Source: Paractinoplanes ferrugineus (lineage in GTDB: Bacteria; Actinomycetota; Actinomycetes; Mycobacteriales; Micromonosporaceae). Taken from it: 64,000 bases of DNA. The notes beneath the pieces are model-generated. The model did no database searches and had not been told where the DNA came from. It was given only the letters and a program-made list of their open reading frames with translations. The DNA lies in the NCBI RefSeq assembly GCF_016862195.1, contig NZ_BOMM01000016.1:124001-188000 (forward strand), written 5' to 3'. Shown here one piece after another: positions 1 to 8,470 of the stretch. The position numbers were made by a program, and so were the translations under genes. How positions within the stretch are numbered: the stretch's first letter is position 1; each line of letters starts with the position of its first letter.

Positions 1-216
1 CACGACACCGACCCGGCCGAGATCGCCACCCGGATGGTGGCCGCCGTCGAGGTCCCGGTGATGCTGGCCGGCTTCGGCGAGGCCCGGGTCGGCGTCAGCA
101 TCGGCGTGGCGGTCGCCGGGGCCCGCACCCGGGACGGCGACTCGCTGCTGCGCGAGGCCGATCACGCGATGTACGCGGTGAAACGCGACGGGAAAGGCTC
201 GTACGCGCTGGCTTGA
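1..216 (+). CDS. GGDEF-domain protein, C-terminal end (5' end outside window)
   Basis: The reading frame is open from the first base and ends in TGA. It encodes about 71 residues matching the end of a diguanylate cyclase domain: the VGVSIGVAV strand, then the LLREADHAMYAVKRDGKG helix typical of the last helix of GGDEF folds. The GGDEF signature itself lies upstream of the window, so catalytic competence cannot be judged. There is no EAL domain after the GGDEF end, so this is either a stand-alone cyclase or a protein with N-terminal sensor domains. In its family it would make cyclic di-GMP from two GTP. It is the first of four GGDEF/EAL loci in the first 17 kb. Confidence 0.85.
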   Translation, partial: HDTDPAEIATRMVAAVEVPVMLAGFGEARVGVSIGVAVAGARTRDGDSLLREADHAMYAVKRDGKGSYALA

Positions 217-262
217 CGCACACCCGGCGGCGGGCCGCGACCCGGTCCGTACACTCGTCGGC

Positions 263-991
263 ATGATCTTGTTGCTCTTGCGGCACGGTCAGAGCGAGAG
301 CAACGCGGCCGACATCTTCACCGGCTGGTCCGACCCGCCGCTGAGCGCGCTCGGCCGCGCCCAGGCCCACGACGCCGGGGTGGCACTGCGTTCCCTCGGC
401 ACCGCCCCCACCTCGGTGCACACGTCGCTGCTCGACCGGTCGATCACCACCGCGCAGATCGTGCTCGGCCCGCTGGGCCGCGAGTGGCTGCCGGTGCACC
501 GGTCGTGGCGCCTCAACGAACGCCACTACGGCGCCCTGACCGGCCGTGACAAACGCTCCGTCGCGGCCTCGGCCGGCCCCGACGTCTACCGCGCCTGGCA
601 CCGCTCCTACGCCACCGCGCCGCCCCCCATGAGCGAGGAACAGGCCGCCGAGATGTACGCCGACGAGCGGTACGCCCGGTCGGGACGGCCCCGCACGGAG
701 AGCCTCGCCGACGTCTGGGCCCGGACCCGCCCGTACTGGACCGATGTTCTTCTGCCCCGGCTGCACGCCGGTGAGACGCCGCTGGTGGTGGGGCACGGCA
801 ACAGCTTGCGCGCCTTCGTGATGTTCCTCGAGGGGCTCGGCCCCGACGAGGTCGAGAAGCTCGACATCCCGACGGCGGTGCCGATGCGCTACCGCATCGG
901 CGCGCGCGGCACCGCGATCCCCGATCCGGCCGGCCGTTACCTCGACCCGGCCGCGGCGAGCGAAAGAATCCGGATCGGTCTGACACCATGA
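263..991 (+). CDS. gpmA: 2,3-bisphosphoglycerate-dependent phosphoglycerate mutase-like histidine phosphatase
   Basis: This 242-residue protein starts with the histidine phosphatase signature RHGQS at residues 7-11, so His8 is the expected phosphorylated residue. LNERHYGALTG follows near residue 85, which is diagnostic of the cofactor-dependent phosphoglycerate mutase branch rather than a generic phosphatase. The second catalytic His is in VVGHGNSLRAF near residue 175. In glycolysis it interconverts 3- and 2-phosphoglycerate in the cytoplasm. Length fits the family (about 230-250). A region of about 35 residues after the ERHYG motif is more divergent than in textbook enzymes, so a paralogous phosphatase remains possible. 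It is followed 6 nt later by an antiporter gene, probably co-transcribed. Confidence 0.82.
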   Translation: MILLLLRHGQSESNAADIFTGWSDPPLSALGRAQAHDAGVALRSLGTAPTSVHTSLLDRSITTAQIVLGPLGREWLPVHRSWRLNERHYGALTGRDKRSVAASAGPDVYRAWHRSYATAPPPMSEEQAAEMYADERYARSGRPRTESLADVWARTRPYWTDVLLPRLHAGETPLVVGHGNSLRAFVMFLEGLGPDEVEKLDIPTAVPMRYRIGARGTAIPDPAGRYLDPAAASERIRIGLTP

Positions 992-997
992 CGGACT

Positions 998-2575
998 GTG
1001 TCGAGTCTTGAGTTGACCGTCGCCGTCGGGATCGTCGTCCTCGGCTGCGCGAGCCTGGCCCGGCGACTCGGCATCGCGGCCCCGGTCCTGCTGCTGATCG
1101 CCGGGATCCTGCTGGGTTTCGTGCCCGCCCTGCGCACCGTGCACCTGCCGCCCGAGGCGGTGCTGCTGCTCTTCCTGCCGGTCCTGCTCTACTGGGAGAG
1201 CTTCACCTCGTCGGTCCGCGAGATCCGCAGCAACCTGCGGGTGATCGCGCTGATGAGCACGATCCTGGTGGCGCTGACCGCCGCCGGGGTGGCCGGCGCC
1301 GCGCACGCCCTCGGCCTGCCGTCGGGCCCGGCGTGGGTGCTGGGCGCGGCCGTGGCACCGACCGACGCCACCGCGGTGGCCGTGCTCGGCGCCATCCTGC
1401 CCCGCCGCATCGCCACCACCCTGAAAGCGGAGAGCCTCGTCAACGACGGCACCGCCCTGGTCATCTACACCCTCGCGGTCGGCGTCACGATCGGCGCCGA
1501 GCACCTGAGCGCGGCCCACCTCGGCGGCATGTTCGCGCTCTCCTACGCCGGCGGTGTCGCGATCGGCGCGGCCGTGACGTTCGTGAGCGTACGGGTGCGA
1601 AGCCGCCTCACCGACGCGTTCCAGCACAACCTGCTGGCGCTGCTCACCCCGCTGGCCGCCTACCTGATCGCCGAGGCCGTCGAGGTCTCCGGCGTCCTCG
1701 CGGTCGTCGTCAGCGGCCTGTGGGTGAGCCGGGTGTCACCGCGGCTGTTCCCCGCCTACGCCCGCCAGTACGTCCGCACCGTCATGGGCTTCCTCACCAG
1801 CCTCGCCAACGCCGCCCTGTTCGTGCTGGTCGGCGTCGAGGCCCAGTCCGCCGTCCGCGGCCTGAGCAGCGCCGGCCTGGCCCGCGGCCTGCTCCTGGTG
1901 CTGGCCGTGAGCGCGGTGATCGTGGCGGTCCGCTTCGGCTGGCTGTTCACGTCCCCGTACGCGATCCGCGTCCTCGACCGGCGCCCGCAACAACGCGCCC
2001 GCCGGCTGCCCGCCCGGCCCCGGGTCGTGATGTCCGCAGCCGGCTTCCGCGGCGCGGTGTCGCTGGCCGCCGCCCTCGCCGTGCCGCACACGCTGACCTC
2101 CGGCGCCGCCTTCCCGAACCGGGACCTGATCATCTTCGTCACCGCCGGCGTCATCGCCGTGACGTTGCTGGTGCAGGCCCCACTGCTGCCACGCATCGTC
2201 GGCTGGGCACACCTGCCCGAGGACAACCGCCCCACCGAGGAACGCCACCGGGCCCAGATCACCGCCGTCGAGGAAGCCCTGGCCGCTCTGCCCGGCCTGG
2301 CCACCGCGCACGACGCCGACCCGGAACTCACCGACCGGCTGCGGGCCGAGTACGAACGGCGGCTGCGGGTGCTGCGCTCCGACGACCCCGACACGAGCAA
2401 CTGGGGCGCCGCCGACTGGGACGAGAACTACGCCCGGCTGCGGCGCGCCCTGATCGAGAACAAACACGCCACCGTGGTCCGCATGCGAGACGAGGGCGAG
2501 ATCGACGACGAGGTCCTGCTGGACCTGCAGGAGGGCCTGGACGCCGAAGCCGTCCACCTCACCCGCCACACCTGA
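998..2575 (+). CDS. CPA1 family Na+/H+ antiporter
   Basis: A 525-residue membrane protein with about twelve hydrophobic segments in the first 400 residues, then a charged cytoplasmic tail of about 120 residues. The core motifs of bacterial CPA1 exchangers are visible: PTDATAVAVLG near residue 125 and ESLVNDGTALV near residue 150, whose Asn-Asp pair binds the cation. The expected role is electroneutral exchange of Na+ (or K+) for H+ across the cytoplasmic membrane for pH and salt homeostasis. The chosen start is the GTG just after the mutase stop codon. The hydrophobic segment begins at once (LELTVAVGIVVLG), so a later start would cut the first helix. Ion preference cannot be read from the sequence. 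Confidence 0.9.
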   Translation: MSSLELTVAVGIVVLGCASLARRLGIAAPVLLLIAGILLGFVPALRTVHLPPEAVLLLFLPVLLYWESFTSSVREIRSNLRVIALMSTILVALTAAGVAGAAHALGLPSGPAWVLGAAVAPTDATAVAVLGAILPRRIATTLKAESLVNDGTALVIYTLAVGVTIGAEHLSAAHLGGMFALSYAGGVAIGAAVTFVSVRVRSRLTDAFQHNLLALLTPLAAYLIAEAVEVSGVLAVVVSGLWVSRVSPRLFPAYARQYVRTVMGFLTSLANAALFVLVGVEAQSAVRGLSSAGLARGLLLVLAVSAVIVAVRFGWLFTSPYAIRVLDRRPQQRARRLPARPRVVMSAAGFRGAVSLAAALAVPHTLTSGAAFPNRDLIIFVTAGVIAVTLLVQAPLLPRIVGWAHLPEDNRPTEERHRAQITAVEEALAALPGLATAHDADPELTDRLRAEYERRLRVLRSDDPDTSNWGAADWDENYARLRRALIENKHATVVRMRDEGEIDDEVLLDLQEGLDAEAVHLTRHT

Positions 2576-2600
2576 CCGTTCCCGGGCCGGTGGCCGCGGG

Positions 2601-4358
2601 TCAGCGGTCCCGGTCGGAGGCGATGTCCTCCTGGTAGGTGGCGCCGCCGTCGGACTCGCTGGTCAGGACCCGGGCCCCACCCTCGGGCGGGCCGGCCAGG
2701 GACTGTTCGCCGGCGGCCAGGTGGGGGAACTTCTCGTCGAAGGCGGGCCGCTCCGAGCGGATCCGGGGCATCCGGTCGAAGTTGCGCAGCGGTGGCGGGG
2801 ACGAGGTCGCCCACTCCAGCGAGTTGCCGTGGCCCCACGGGTCGTTGACGGTGACGACCTGGCCGGCCCGGTAGGAGTGCCACACGTTGTAGACGAACGG
2901 CAGAGTGGCCAGGCCGAGCACGAAGGAGCCGATCGTCGAGATGGTGTTGAGCGTGGTGAAGCCGTCGGACGGCAGGTAGTCGGCATAGCGGCGGGGCATG
3001 CCCTCGGTGCCCAGCCAGTGCTGCACCAGGAAGGTGGCGTGGAAGCCGAGGAACGTCAGCCAGAAGTGAATCTTGCCGAGCCGGTCGTCGAGCATCCGGC
3101 CGAACATCTTCGGGAACCAGAAATAGATGCCGGAGAAGACCGCGAAAACGATCGTGCCGAACAGTACGTAGTGGAAGTGGGCGATCACGAAGTACGAGTC
3201 GGACACGTGGAAGTCGATCGGCGGCGCCGCGAGCAGCACGCCGGACAGCCCGCCGAACAGGAACGTGACCATGAACCCGAGGGCGAACACCATCGGCGTC
3301 TCGAAGCTGAGCTGGCCGCGCCACATGGTGCCGATCCAGACGAAGAACTTCATCCCGGTCGGCACCGCGATCAGGAAGCTCAGGAAGCTGAAGAACGGCA
3401 GCAGCACCTGACCGGTGACGAACATGTGGTGCGCCCACACGCTGAACGACAGCGCGCCGATCAGCAGCGTCGCCGCGACCAAACCCTTGTAGCCGAACAC
3501 CGGCTTGCGGCTGAACACCGGGATGACCTCGGTGACGATGCCGAAGAACGGGAGCGCCACGACGTACACCTCGGGGTGTCCGAAGAACCAGAACAGATGC
3601 TGCCAGAGCATGGGCCCGCCGGTCTCCGCGTCGAAGACGTGGGCGCCGAGCACCCGGTCGGCGGCGAGGGCGAACAGCGCGGCCGCCAGGAACGGGAAGA
3701 TCATGATCACCAGCAGACTGGTGACCAGCATGTTCCAGGTGAAGATCGGCATCCGGAACATGGTCATGCCGGGAGCGCGCAGGGTCAGGATGGTGGTGAT
3801 CAGGTTGACCGCGCCGAGGATGCTGCCCAGACCACCGACGGCCAGGCCGACCACCCACATGTTGCCGCCCATGCCGGGTGAGTGCAGCGAGTCACTGAGC
3901 GGGGCGTAGGCGAACCAGCCGAAGTCGGCGGCGCCGCCGGGGGTGATGAACCCGCTGGTGGCGAGGATCGCCCCGAACAGGTAGAGCCAGTAGGCGAACG
4001 CGTTGAGCCGCGGGAACGACACGTCGGGGGCGCCGATCTGCATCGGCACGATGTAGTTGGCGAACGCGAACACGATGGGTGTGGCGAAGAACAGCAGCAT
4101 GGCGGTGCCGTGCATGGTGAACAGCTGGTTGTACTGCTCCGGCGACAGGAACTGCATGCCGGGGCGGGCCAGCTCGGTACGCATGAGCAGGGCCATCAGG
4201 CCACCGATCATGTAGAACACGATCGAGGTCACCATGTACATGAGCCCGATCTGCTTCGCGTCGGTGGTGCGCAGGATCCGGGTGAGCGCCGATCCTCTGA
4301 CCTGGGGCCGGACCGGTTGCGGCCGAGCCTTGATCGGACGGGGGGCTACTGCGGTCAT
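2601..4358 (-). CDS. ctaD: Cytochrome c oxidase subunit I (aa3 type), orphan copy
   Basis: This 585-residue protein has twelve transmembrane helices and all the haem-copper oxidase subunit I ligands. TMHGTAM carries the low-spin haem a ligand. [13 protein letters not shown] carries the CuB His and the cross-linked Tyr. WAHHMF gives the other two CuB ligands and [10 protein letters not shown] the haem a3 and second haem a ligands. It reduces O2 to water and pumps protons. A GAGGAG ribosome binding site lies about 5 nt before the ATG. Subunits II, III and the bc1 genes, usually adjacent in actinobacteria, are absent here, so this is probably a second, separately regulated copy. The tail after residue 540 is hydrophilic and acidic, as in actinobacterial homologues. 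Confidence 0.96.
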   Translation of the reverse strand: MTAVAPRPIKARPQPVRPQVRGSALTRILRTTDAKQIGLMYMVTSIVFYMIGGLMALLMRTELARPGMQFLSPEQYNQLFTMHGTAMLLFFATPIVFAFANYIVPMQIGAPDVSFPRLNAFAYWLYLFGAILATSGFITPGGAADFGWFAYAPLSDSLHSPGMGGNMWVVGLAVGGLGSILGAVNLITTILTLRAPGMTMFRMPIFTWNMLVTSLLVIMIFPFLAAALFALAADRVLGAHVFDAETGGPMLWQHLFWFFGHPEVYVVALPFFGIVTEVIPVFSRKPVFGYKGLVAATLLIGALSFSVWAHHMFVTGQVLLPFFSFLSFLIAVPTGMKFFVWIGTMWRGQLSFETPMVFALGFMVTFLFGGLSGVLLAAPPIDFHVSDSYFVIAHFHYVLFGTIVFAVFSGIYFWFPKMFGRMLDDRLGKIHFWLTFLGFHATFLVQHWLGTEGMPRRYADYLPSDGFTTLNTISTIGSFVLGLATLPFVYNVWHSYRAGQVVTVNDPWGHGNSLEWATSSPPPLRNFDRMPRIRSERPAFDEKFPHLAAGEQSLAGPPEGGARVLTSESDGGATYQEDIASDRDR

Positions 4359-4509
4359 GCCGGCTCCTCGAAGGTTGCGCTCAGCGAACAGTTGCGCACC
4401 CTCTGTTATATTCTTTCAACCCCCCTAACCGCATGATTTCCGCGCAAACCGCCGTGCGTCGAGGCACCCGCAAGGAGCCGCGGAAGTCATGGCCCCTTCT
4501 TCAGCGACC

Positions 4510-4533
4510 GCCGGCCCCTGACCAAGGGCCGGC
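4510..4533. terminator. Perfect 8-bp stem hairpin
   Basis: GCCGGCCC and GGGCCGGC are separated by an 8-nt loop, giving a perfect 8-bp GC stem. There is no clear U-run, as is usual in high-GC actinobacteria. It could be a terminator or part of the neighbouring palindromic repeat family, because the flank CCCCTTCTTCA just upstream (4495-4502 region) resembles the flank of the element at 4,587. Confidence 0.4.
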
Positions 4534-4586
4534 ACAGCTCCGGGAGCGGGTCGTGCACTCCCCCGCCAACCGCCGCATGACCCCTT

Positions 4587-4634
4587 CTTCACTGAAAGGG
4601 GCCTCGGGCGCTGTCGAGACCCCTTTCCGTGAAG
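4587..4634. repeat. Dispersed palindromic element, copy 1
   Basis: A 48-nt imperfect inverted repeat: CTTCAC-TG-AAAGGGG-C-CTC on the left, a 10-nt loop, then GAG-A-CCCCTTT-CC-GTGAAG on the right. Related elements occur at 11,799 and 20,584, with a weaker one at 31,924, all between or at the edges of genes. Length and structure resemble REP-type palindromes. No mobile gene is near this copy. Confidence 0.6.
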
Positions 4635-4831
4635 TTGTCGAGCCGTTTCCCATACAACGCCTAGCTGATGGACGTCGCATCCAGCATTCGGGAACACCCG
4701 CACTGCTGGTGGCCAGTCAGCTCGTGAGGCCACTCGCAGCCCGTTCAGCATCCTAGGAGGCTAGGCTCAATGGTGGGGCGGACGGCGCGGACGGCGCGGA
4801 CGGCCGACCCCGCGAGCCGGGCCGGGCTGTA

Positions 4832-5038
4832 CTAGCGGTCCGGGGGCGTCCAGAACGGGTCTCGGCCGATGAACCCCAACAACCGCGTCCGGGAGTCGGC
4901 GTCGGCGGGGACCGGGACGGGTGGGCCGTACTGGCCGGAGGCGCGCATCGGCTCCGCCATCGGGATCATGCCGTCGACCAGGAGGGCGCTGAAGGCCTCG
5001 TCCAGGCGGTCGTCCTGGCCGGTGGCGCGGGCCCGGTG
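4832..5038 (-). pseudogene. 5'-truncated gene remnant of unknown function
   Basis: Reading minus-strand codons that end in a TAG stop gives 68 residues with clear protein character and no start codon: HRARATGQDDRLDEAFSALL, then VDGMIPMAEPMRASGQYG, then PVPVPADADSRTRLLGFIGRDPFWTPPDR. The acidic, aliphatic amphipathic start and proline-rich end look like the natural C-terminus of a larger protein. The family is not recognised. The open frame loses its protein-like character exactly where the plus-strand EAL fragment begins, so both genes appear cut at the same point. There is no start codon or ribosome binding site, so it is unlikely to be expressed. Confidence 0.5.
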
Positions 5039-5979
5039 CCACCGACCCCGGTGAGCTGCTGCGCCGGGCCGACATCGCGATGTACGCGGCCAAGGCCGGT
5101 GGCCGGCCGTGGCGGCGCTACACCCCCGACCTGGACGAGGGCTCCGACGAGAAGGCGCAACTCGGCGCCGACATCCGGCACGGCCTCGACACCGGCCAGT
5201 TCAAGCTGGTCTACCAGCCGATCGTCACGCTGCCCGAGGGCCGCACGGTGGCGGTCGAGACGCTGGTGCGCTGGGTGCACCCGACCCGCGGCATGGTCAG
5301 CCCGGTCGACTTCATCCCGGTGGCCGAGGAGAGCGGCCTGATCGTCGAGCTCGGCGAGTGGATCCTGCGGGCCGCCTGCCGGCAGGCGGCCTGGTGGAAG
5401 GACACGCTCGGCGACCAGGGCCCGCTCTACGTCGCGGTCAACGTCTCCGCCCGCCAGCTGGCCGAGCCGGACTTCGCCCGTACCGTCGCGGCGGTCCTCG
5501 CCTGGTCGGGCATGCCGGCCTCGATGCTGACCGTGGAGATCACCGAGACCGCGGTGTTCGCCGGCGGTCAGGCCGTCGAGACCGTCAAGGCGCTGCGCGA
5601 GCTGGGGGTCAAGATCGCCCTCGACGACTTCGGCACCGGTCACTCGTCGCTCGGCCTGTTGCGGACCCTGCCGATCGACTGCCTCAAGGTCGACAAGCAG
5701 TTCGTCGACACGGTCACCATGGCCGGCCCGTACTCGGTGATCGCCCAGGCGCTCATCCAGGTGGCCGAGGGCCTCGACCTGGCCGCCGTGGCCGAGGGGG
5801 TGGAGACCGCCGAGCAGGCCGCCGAACTCCACCGCATCGGTTACCGCTTCGCCCAGGGCTTCTACTTCGGCCGGCCGGTCGACGACCCGTTCCCGGCCGA
5901 GGTCGCGGCGGTGGCTCAGCCGCCCGCATCGATGCATGTGCAAAAGCATGTCTATTTGCACGGGACTCGGGGCAAGTAG
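5038..5979 (+). pseudogene. GGDEF-EAL protein truncated to its last GGDEF helix plus EAL domain
   Basis: The frame opens with ATDPGELLRRADIAMYAAKAGG, the final helix of a GGDEF domain, with nothing of the rest of that domain upstream. A complete EAL phosphodiesterase domain follows. It has the EAL-equivalent VETLVRW (EAL changed to ETL), the NVSARQL strand, EITETAV, DDFGTGHSSL with the metal-binding Asp pair, KVDKQFV and AEGVETAEQA. The sequence ends normally. The only in-frame ATG (bases 5080-5082) has no Shine-Dalgarno sequence. If translated, it would be a free EAL domain of 299 residues. The E-A-L to E-T-L change keeps the Glu. The truncation point abuts a minus-strand gene remnant, so a deletion or assembly join is likely. 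Confidence 0.75.
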
Positions 5980-6201
5980 AAAAGCGTCCCGCGGTCGGGC
6001 CGCCACCCGGCCGCGGGGCGCCTCCCCCCGCCACGCGCCGCCCCGCTGTCGTGATGCCGACCGCCCCGGACCGGCCGCAAGCGGGAGAATGCGGACCGAC
6101 GCGGCGGTTGACCCGGGTCGACCGGGCCCGGGTTGGTAGCGTCGCAGCCGCGTGACGATCAGGTCAGCGGCGGAGCAGGCGAGGCAGCGCGAGGAGTCGG
6201 C

Positions 6202-7290
6202 ATGGGTCTCTGGGACAAGCTCAAGGGTGAGCTGGTCGACATCATCGAGTGGACCGACGACAGCCGGGACACGATCGTGTGGCGGTTCCCCCGGTACGAG
6301 AACGAGATCAAGATGGGCGCCAAGCTCGTCGTCCGGGAGTCGCAGACCGCGGTCTTCGTCAACGAGGGGCAGGTCGCCGACGTCTTCACCCCCGGCACCT
6401 ACACCCTCACCACGCAGAACATGCCGATCCTTTCGACGATCAAGGGCTGGAAGTACGGTTTCGAGTCGCCGTGGAAGGCCGAGGTGTACTTCGTCAACAC
6501 CCGGCAGTTCACCGACCTGAAGTGGGGCACGCAGAACCCGGTGATCGTGCGCGATCCCGAGTTCGGCGCGGTGCGGCTGCGCGCGTTCGGTGCGTTCTCG
6601 ATGCGGGTCGCCGACGCCAAGCGGCTGCTCACCGAGCTGGTCGGCACCGATCCGCAGTTCCGCACCGAGGAGGTGCGCGAATACCTGCGCCAGCTCGTGG
6701 TCAGTCACCTGGGCAGTGCCCTGGCGACGGCGGACGTGCCGATGCTCGACCTGGCCGCCAAACAGCAGGAGATCGGCAACACCCTGGCCGGGGTGCTCAC
6801 CGACGAGCTGGCCCCGAGCGGCCTCGCGATTCCCAAGTTCATCATCGAGAACATCTCGGTGCCGCCCGAGGTGGAGGCCGCGCTCGACAAGCGCACCTCG
6901 ATCGGCGTGGTCGGCAACCTGGACGACTACACCAGGTTCCAGGCCGCCAACGCGATGGAGGACGCCGCCAACAACTCGGGCGGGGCGGGCGAGGCGTTCG
7001 GCTTCGGCCTCGGCATGGCCGCGGCGCAGAAGATGACGCAACCGGCGCCGCCGCCGGCTCCGGGCCCGGCACCGGCGGGGCCGCCCCCGTTGCCGTCCGC
7101 CGAGTGGTTCGTCGGGCTCAACGGCCAGCAGCAGGGACCGTACGAGGTGAGCGCGCTCGCCGCCCGCGGCGTCACCCGGGACACGCTGGTGTGGAAGAAC
7201 GGGATGGCCGGCTGGGTCGCCGCCGGTCAGGTGCCGGAACTGGCGAGCGTCTTCGCCACGGTTCCCCCGCCGCTGCCGCCGCAGGCATGA
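6202..7290 (+). CDS. SPFH/band-7 domain protein with C-terminal GYF-type domain
   Basis: A 362-residue cytoplasmic protein. Residues 1-270 form an SPFH-type (stomatin/prohibitin-like) domain of the virion core / YdjI type, with MGLWDKLKGELVDIIEWTDD at the start and no N-terminal membrane anchor. A Gly/Ala/Pro-rich linker follows (about 290-315). Residues 318-355 are a GYF_2-like module containing WFVGLNGQQQGPYEVSAL, which in relatives binds proline-rich peptides. The ATG was chosen because GAGGAG lies 6 nt upstream; an earlier in-frame start would add non-conserved sequence. The stop overlaps the next start by ATGA, so the two proteins are translationally coupled and probably act together. 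SPFH proteins scaffold membrane microdomains or large rings; the specific role here is unknown. Confidence 0.85.
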   Translation: MGLWDKLKGELVDIIEWTDDSRDTIVWRFPRYENEIKMGAKLVVRESQTAVFVNEGQVADVFTPGTYTLTTQNMPILSTIKGWKYGFESPWKAEVYFVNTRQFTDLKWGTQNPVIVRDPEFGAVRLRAFGAFSMRVADAKRLLTELVGTDPQFRTEEVREYLRQLVVSHLGSALATADVPMLDLAAKQQEIGNTLAGVLTDELAPSGLAIPKFIIENISVPPEVEAALDKRTSIGVVGNLDDYTRFQAANAMEDAANNSGGAGEAFGFGLGMAAAQKMTQPAPPPAPGPAPAGPPPLPSAEWFVGLNGQQQGPYEVSALAARGVTRDTLVWKNGMAGWVAAGQVPELASVFATVPPPLPPQA

Positions 7291-8360
7291 CCCAGAGCCA
7301 GTACCCGTGCGCCAACTGCGGGGCGAACGTCGAGTTCGCCCCGGGCACGACCGTGCTCAAATGCCCCTACTGCGGGGCCGAGACACCGCTGGTGCCGACC
7401 GGGCGGCAGATCCGCGAGCACTCGTACACCGAGTTCGCCGGGCTGCCCCGCAAGCCGATCGCCGCCCTCGCCCCGTACACCTTCACCTGCAAGGGCTGCG
7501 GCGCGATCACCCAGAGCGACAAGATCTCGGAGCGCTGCCAGTTCTGCGGTGCTCCCCTGGTCGCCGACGTGTCGGACACCGACCAGGTCGTACCCGAAGC
7601 GGTGCTGCCGTTCGGGGTCGACCGCCCGGCCCTGCGCGAGGCCCTGAAGAAGTGGGTGGCGTCGCGGTGGTTCGCGCCGAACGGCCTCAAGAAGGTCACC
7701 GAGGCGGAATCGTCGCACAGCACCTACCTTCCGCATTGGACCTACGACGCGAGCACGGTGTCCCGCTACAGCGGCCAGCGCGGCGAGCACTACTGGGTGA
7801 CCGAGACCTACACCGACAACGGCGAGACCAAGACCCGGCAGGTGCAGCGCACGAGGTGGTACCCGGCCGGCGGCACGGTCGCGCGCGACTTCGACGACGT
7901 GCTGATCACCGGCACCACCAGGGTGACCGCGAAATACCTGGACCAGCTGGAGCCGTGGCCGCTGCCGGCGGCCGAGCCGTACCGCCCGGAATACCTCGCC
8001 GGCCACGAGACCCTGCGTTACGACGTCGAGCCGGAGACCGGCCTGGGCGCCGCGAAGGCCCGGATGGCGCCGGTCATCGAGGGTGACTGCCGGGCCGACA
8101 TCGGCGGCGACGAGCAGCGGGTCGACGAGGTGCGGACCCAGTACGACAACCTGACGTTCAAACTGATGCTGCTCCCCGTCTGGATCGCGTGCTACCTGCA
8201 TGCCGGCCGGACCTACAACATCATGGTCAACGGACGTACGGGCGAGGTCGCCGGCGAACGCCCGTACAGCGCCGCCAAGATCGCCGCCGCGGTGACCGCC
8301 GCGGTCCTGCTGATCGCCGCGATCGTCGTCCTGATCGTCCTCGACAAGCGCTCCAGCTAG
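7287..8360 (+). CDS. Double zinc-ribbon protein with C-terminal membrane anchor, partner of the SPFH protein
   Basis: This 357-residue protein starts in ATGA overlap with the SPFH gene. The N-terminus has one zinc ribbon (CANCGANVEF...KCPYCGAE, residues 7-33) and a second at about 70-92 (CKGCGAITQ...CQFCGAPL). A middle domain rich in Tyr and Trp follows (STYLPHWTYDASTVSRYSGQ; VQRTRWYPAGG). One hydrophobic helix lies at about 330-352, then a short KRSS tail. The layout suggests a tail-anchored protein with its ribbons in the cytoplasm. Homologues in databases are often mislabelled as primosomal or TFIIB-like because of the zinc ribbons; nothing here supports a DNA-replication role. It likely forms a membrane complex with the SPFH-GYF protein. 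Confidence 0.8.
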   Translation: MTQSQYPCANCGANVEFAPGTTVLKCPYCGAETPLVPTGRQIREHSYTEFAGLPRKPIAALAPYTFTCKGCGAITQSDKISERCQFCGAPLVADVSDTDQVVPEAVLPFGVDRPALREALKKWVASRWFAPNGLKKVTEAESSHSTYLPHWTYDASTVSRYSGQRGEHYWVTETYTDNGETKTRQVQRTRWYPAGGTVARDFDDVLITGTTRVTAKYLDQLEPWPLPAAEPYRPEYLAGHETLRYDVEPETGLGAAKARMAPVIEGDCRADIGGDEQRVDEVRTQYDNLTFKLMLLPVWIACYLHAGRTYNIMVNGRTGEVAGERPYSAAKIAAAVTAAVLLIAAIVVLIVLDKRSS

Positions 8361-8470
8361 GCGCTCCCTGCCTTCCCGCCACCCCCGGGGCTCCCTTGTG
8401 CTCGGCCGGTCCGCCTGCGCTGCCGCCCGGCCGCCGTCGCCGCGGGCCGCCGGGGGCCGGGCTCCGGCGG

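Larger units (their letters stand above)
4359..4831. other. Intergenic region upstream of ctaD with palindromic elements
   Basis: No credible gene was found in this stretch. The ctaD-proximal part is unusually AT-rich for this genome and contains TATAAC on the minus strand (bases 4405-4410), a plausible -10 box for ctaD, without a convincing -35. The middle holds two hairpin elements annotated separately. The part next to 4,770-4,830 is a GC-rich GGCGCGGAC repeat run just beyond the stop of the truncated minus-strand gene. Confidence 0.5.

Noticed and set aside
2721..3881. A 386-codon plus-strand open frame in ctaD
   Set aside because: It is antisense to a gene with all haem-copper oxidase ligands.
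8361..8470. A terminator between the zinc-ribbon and SDR genes
   Set aside because: Many overlapping GC stems can be drawn in this GC-rich gap and none stands out.
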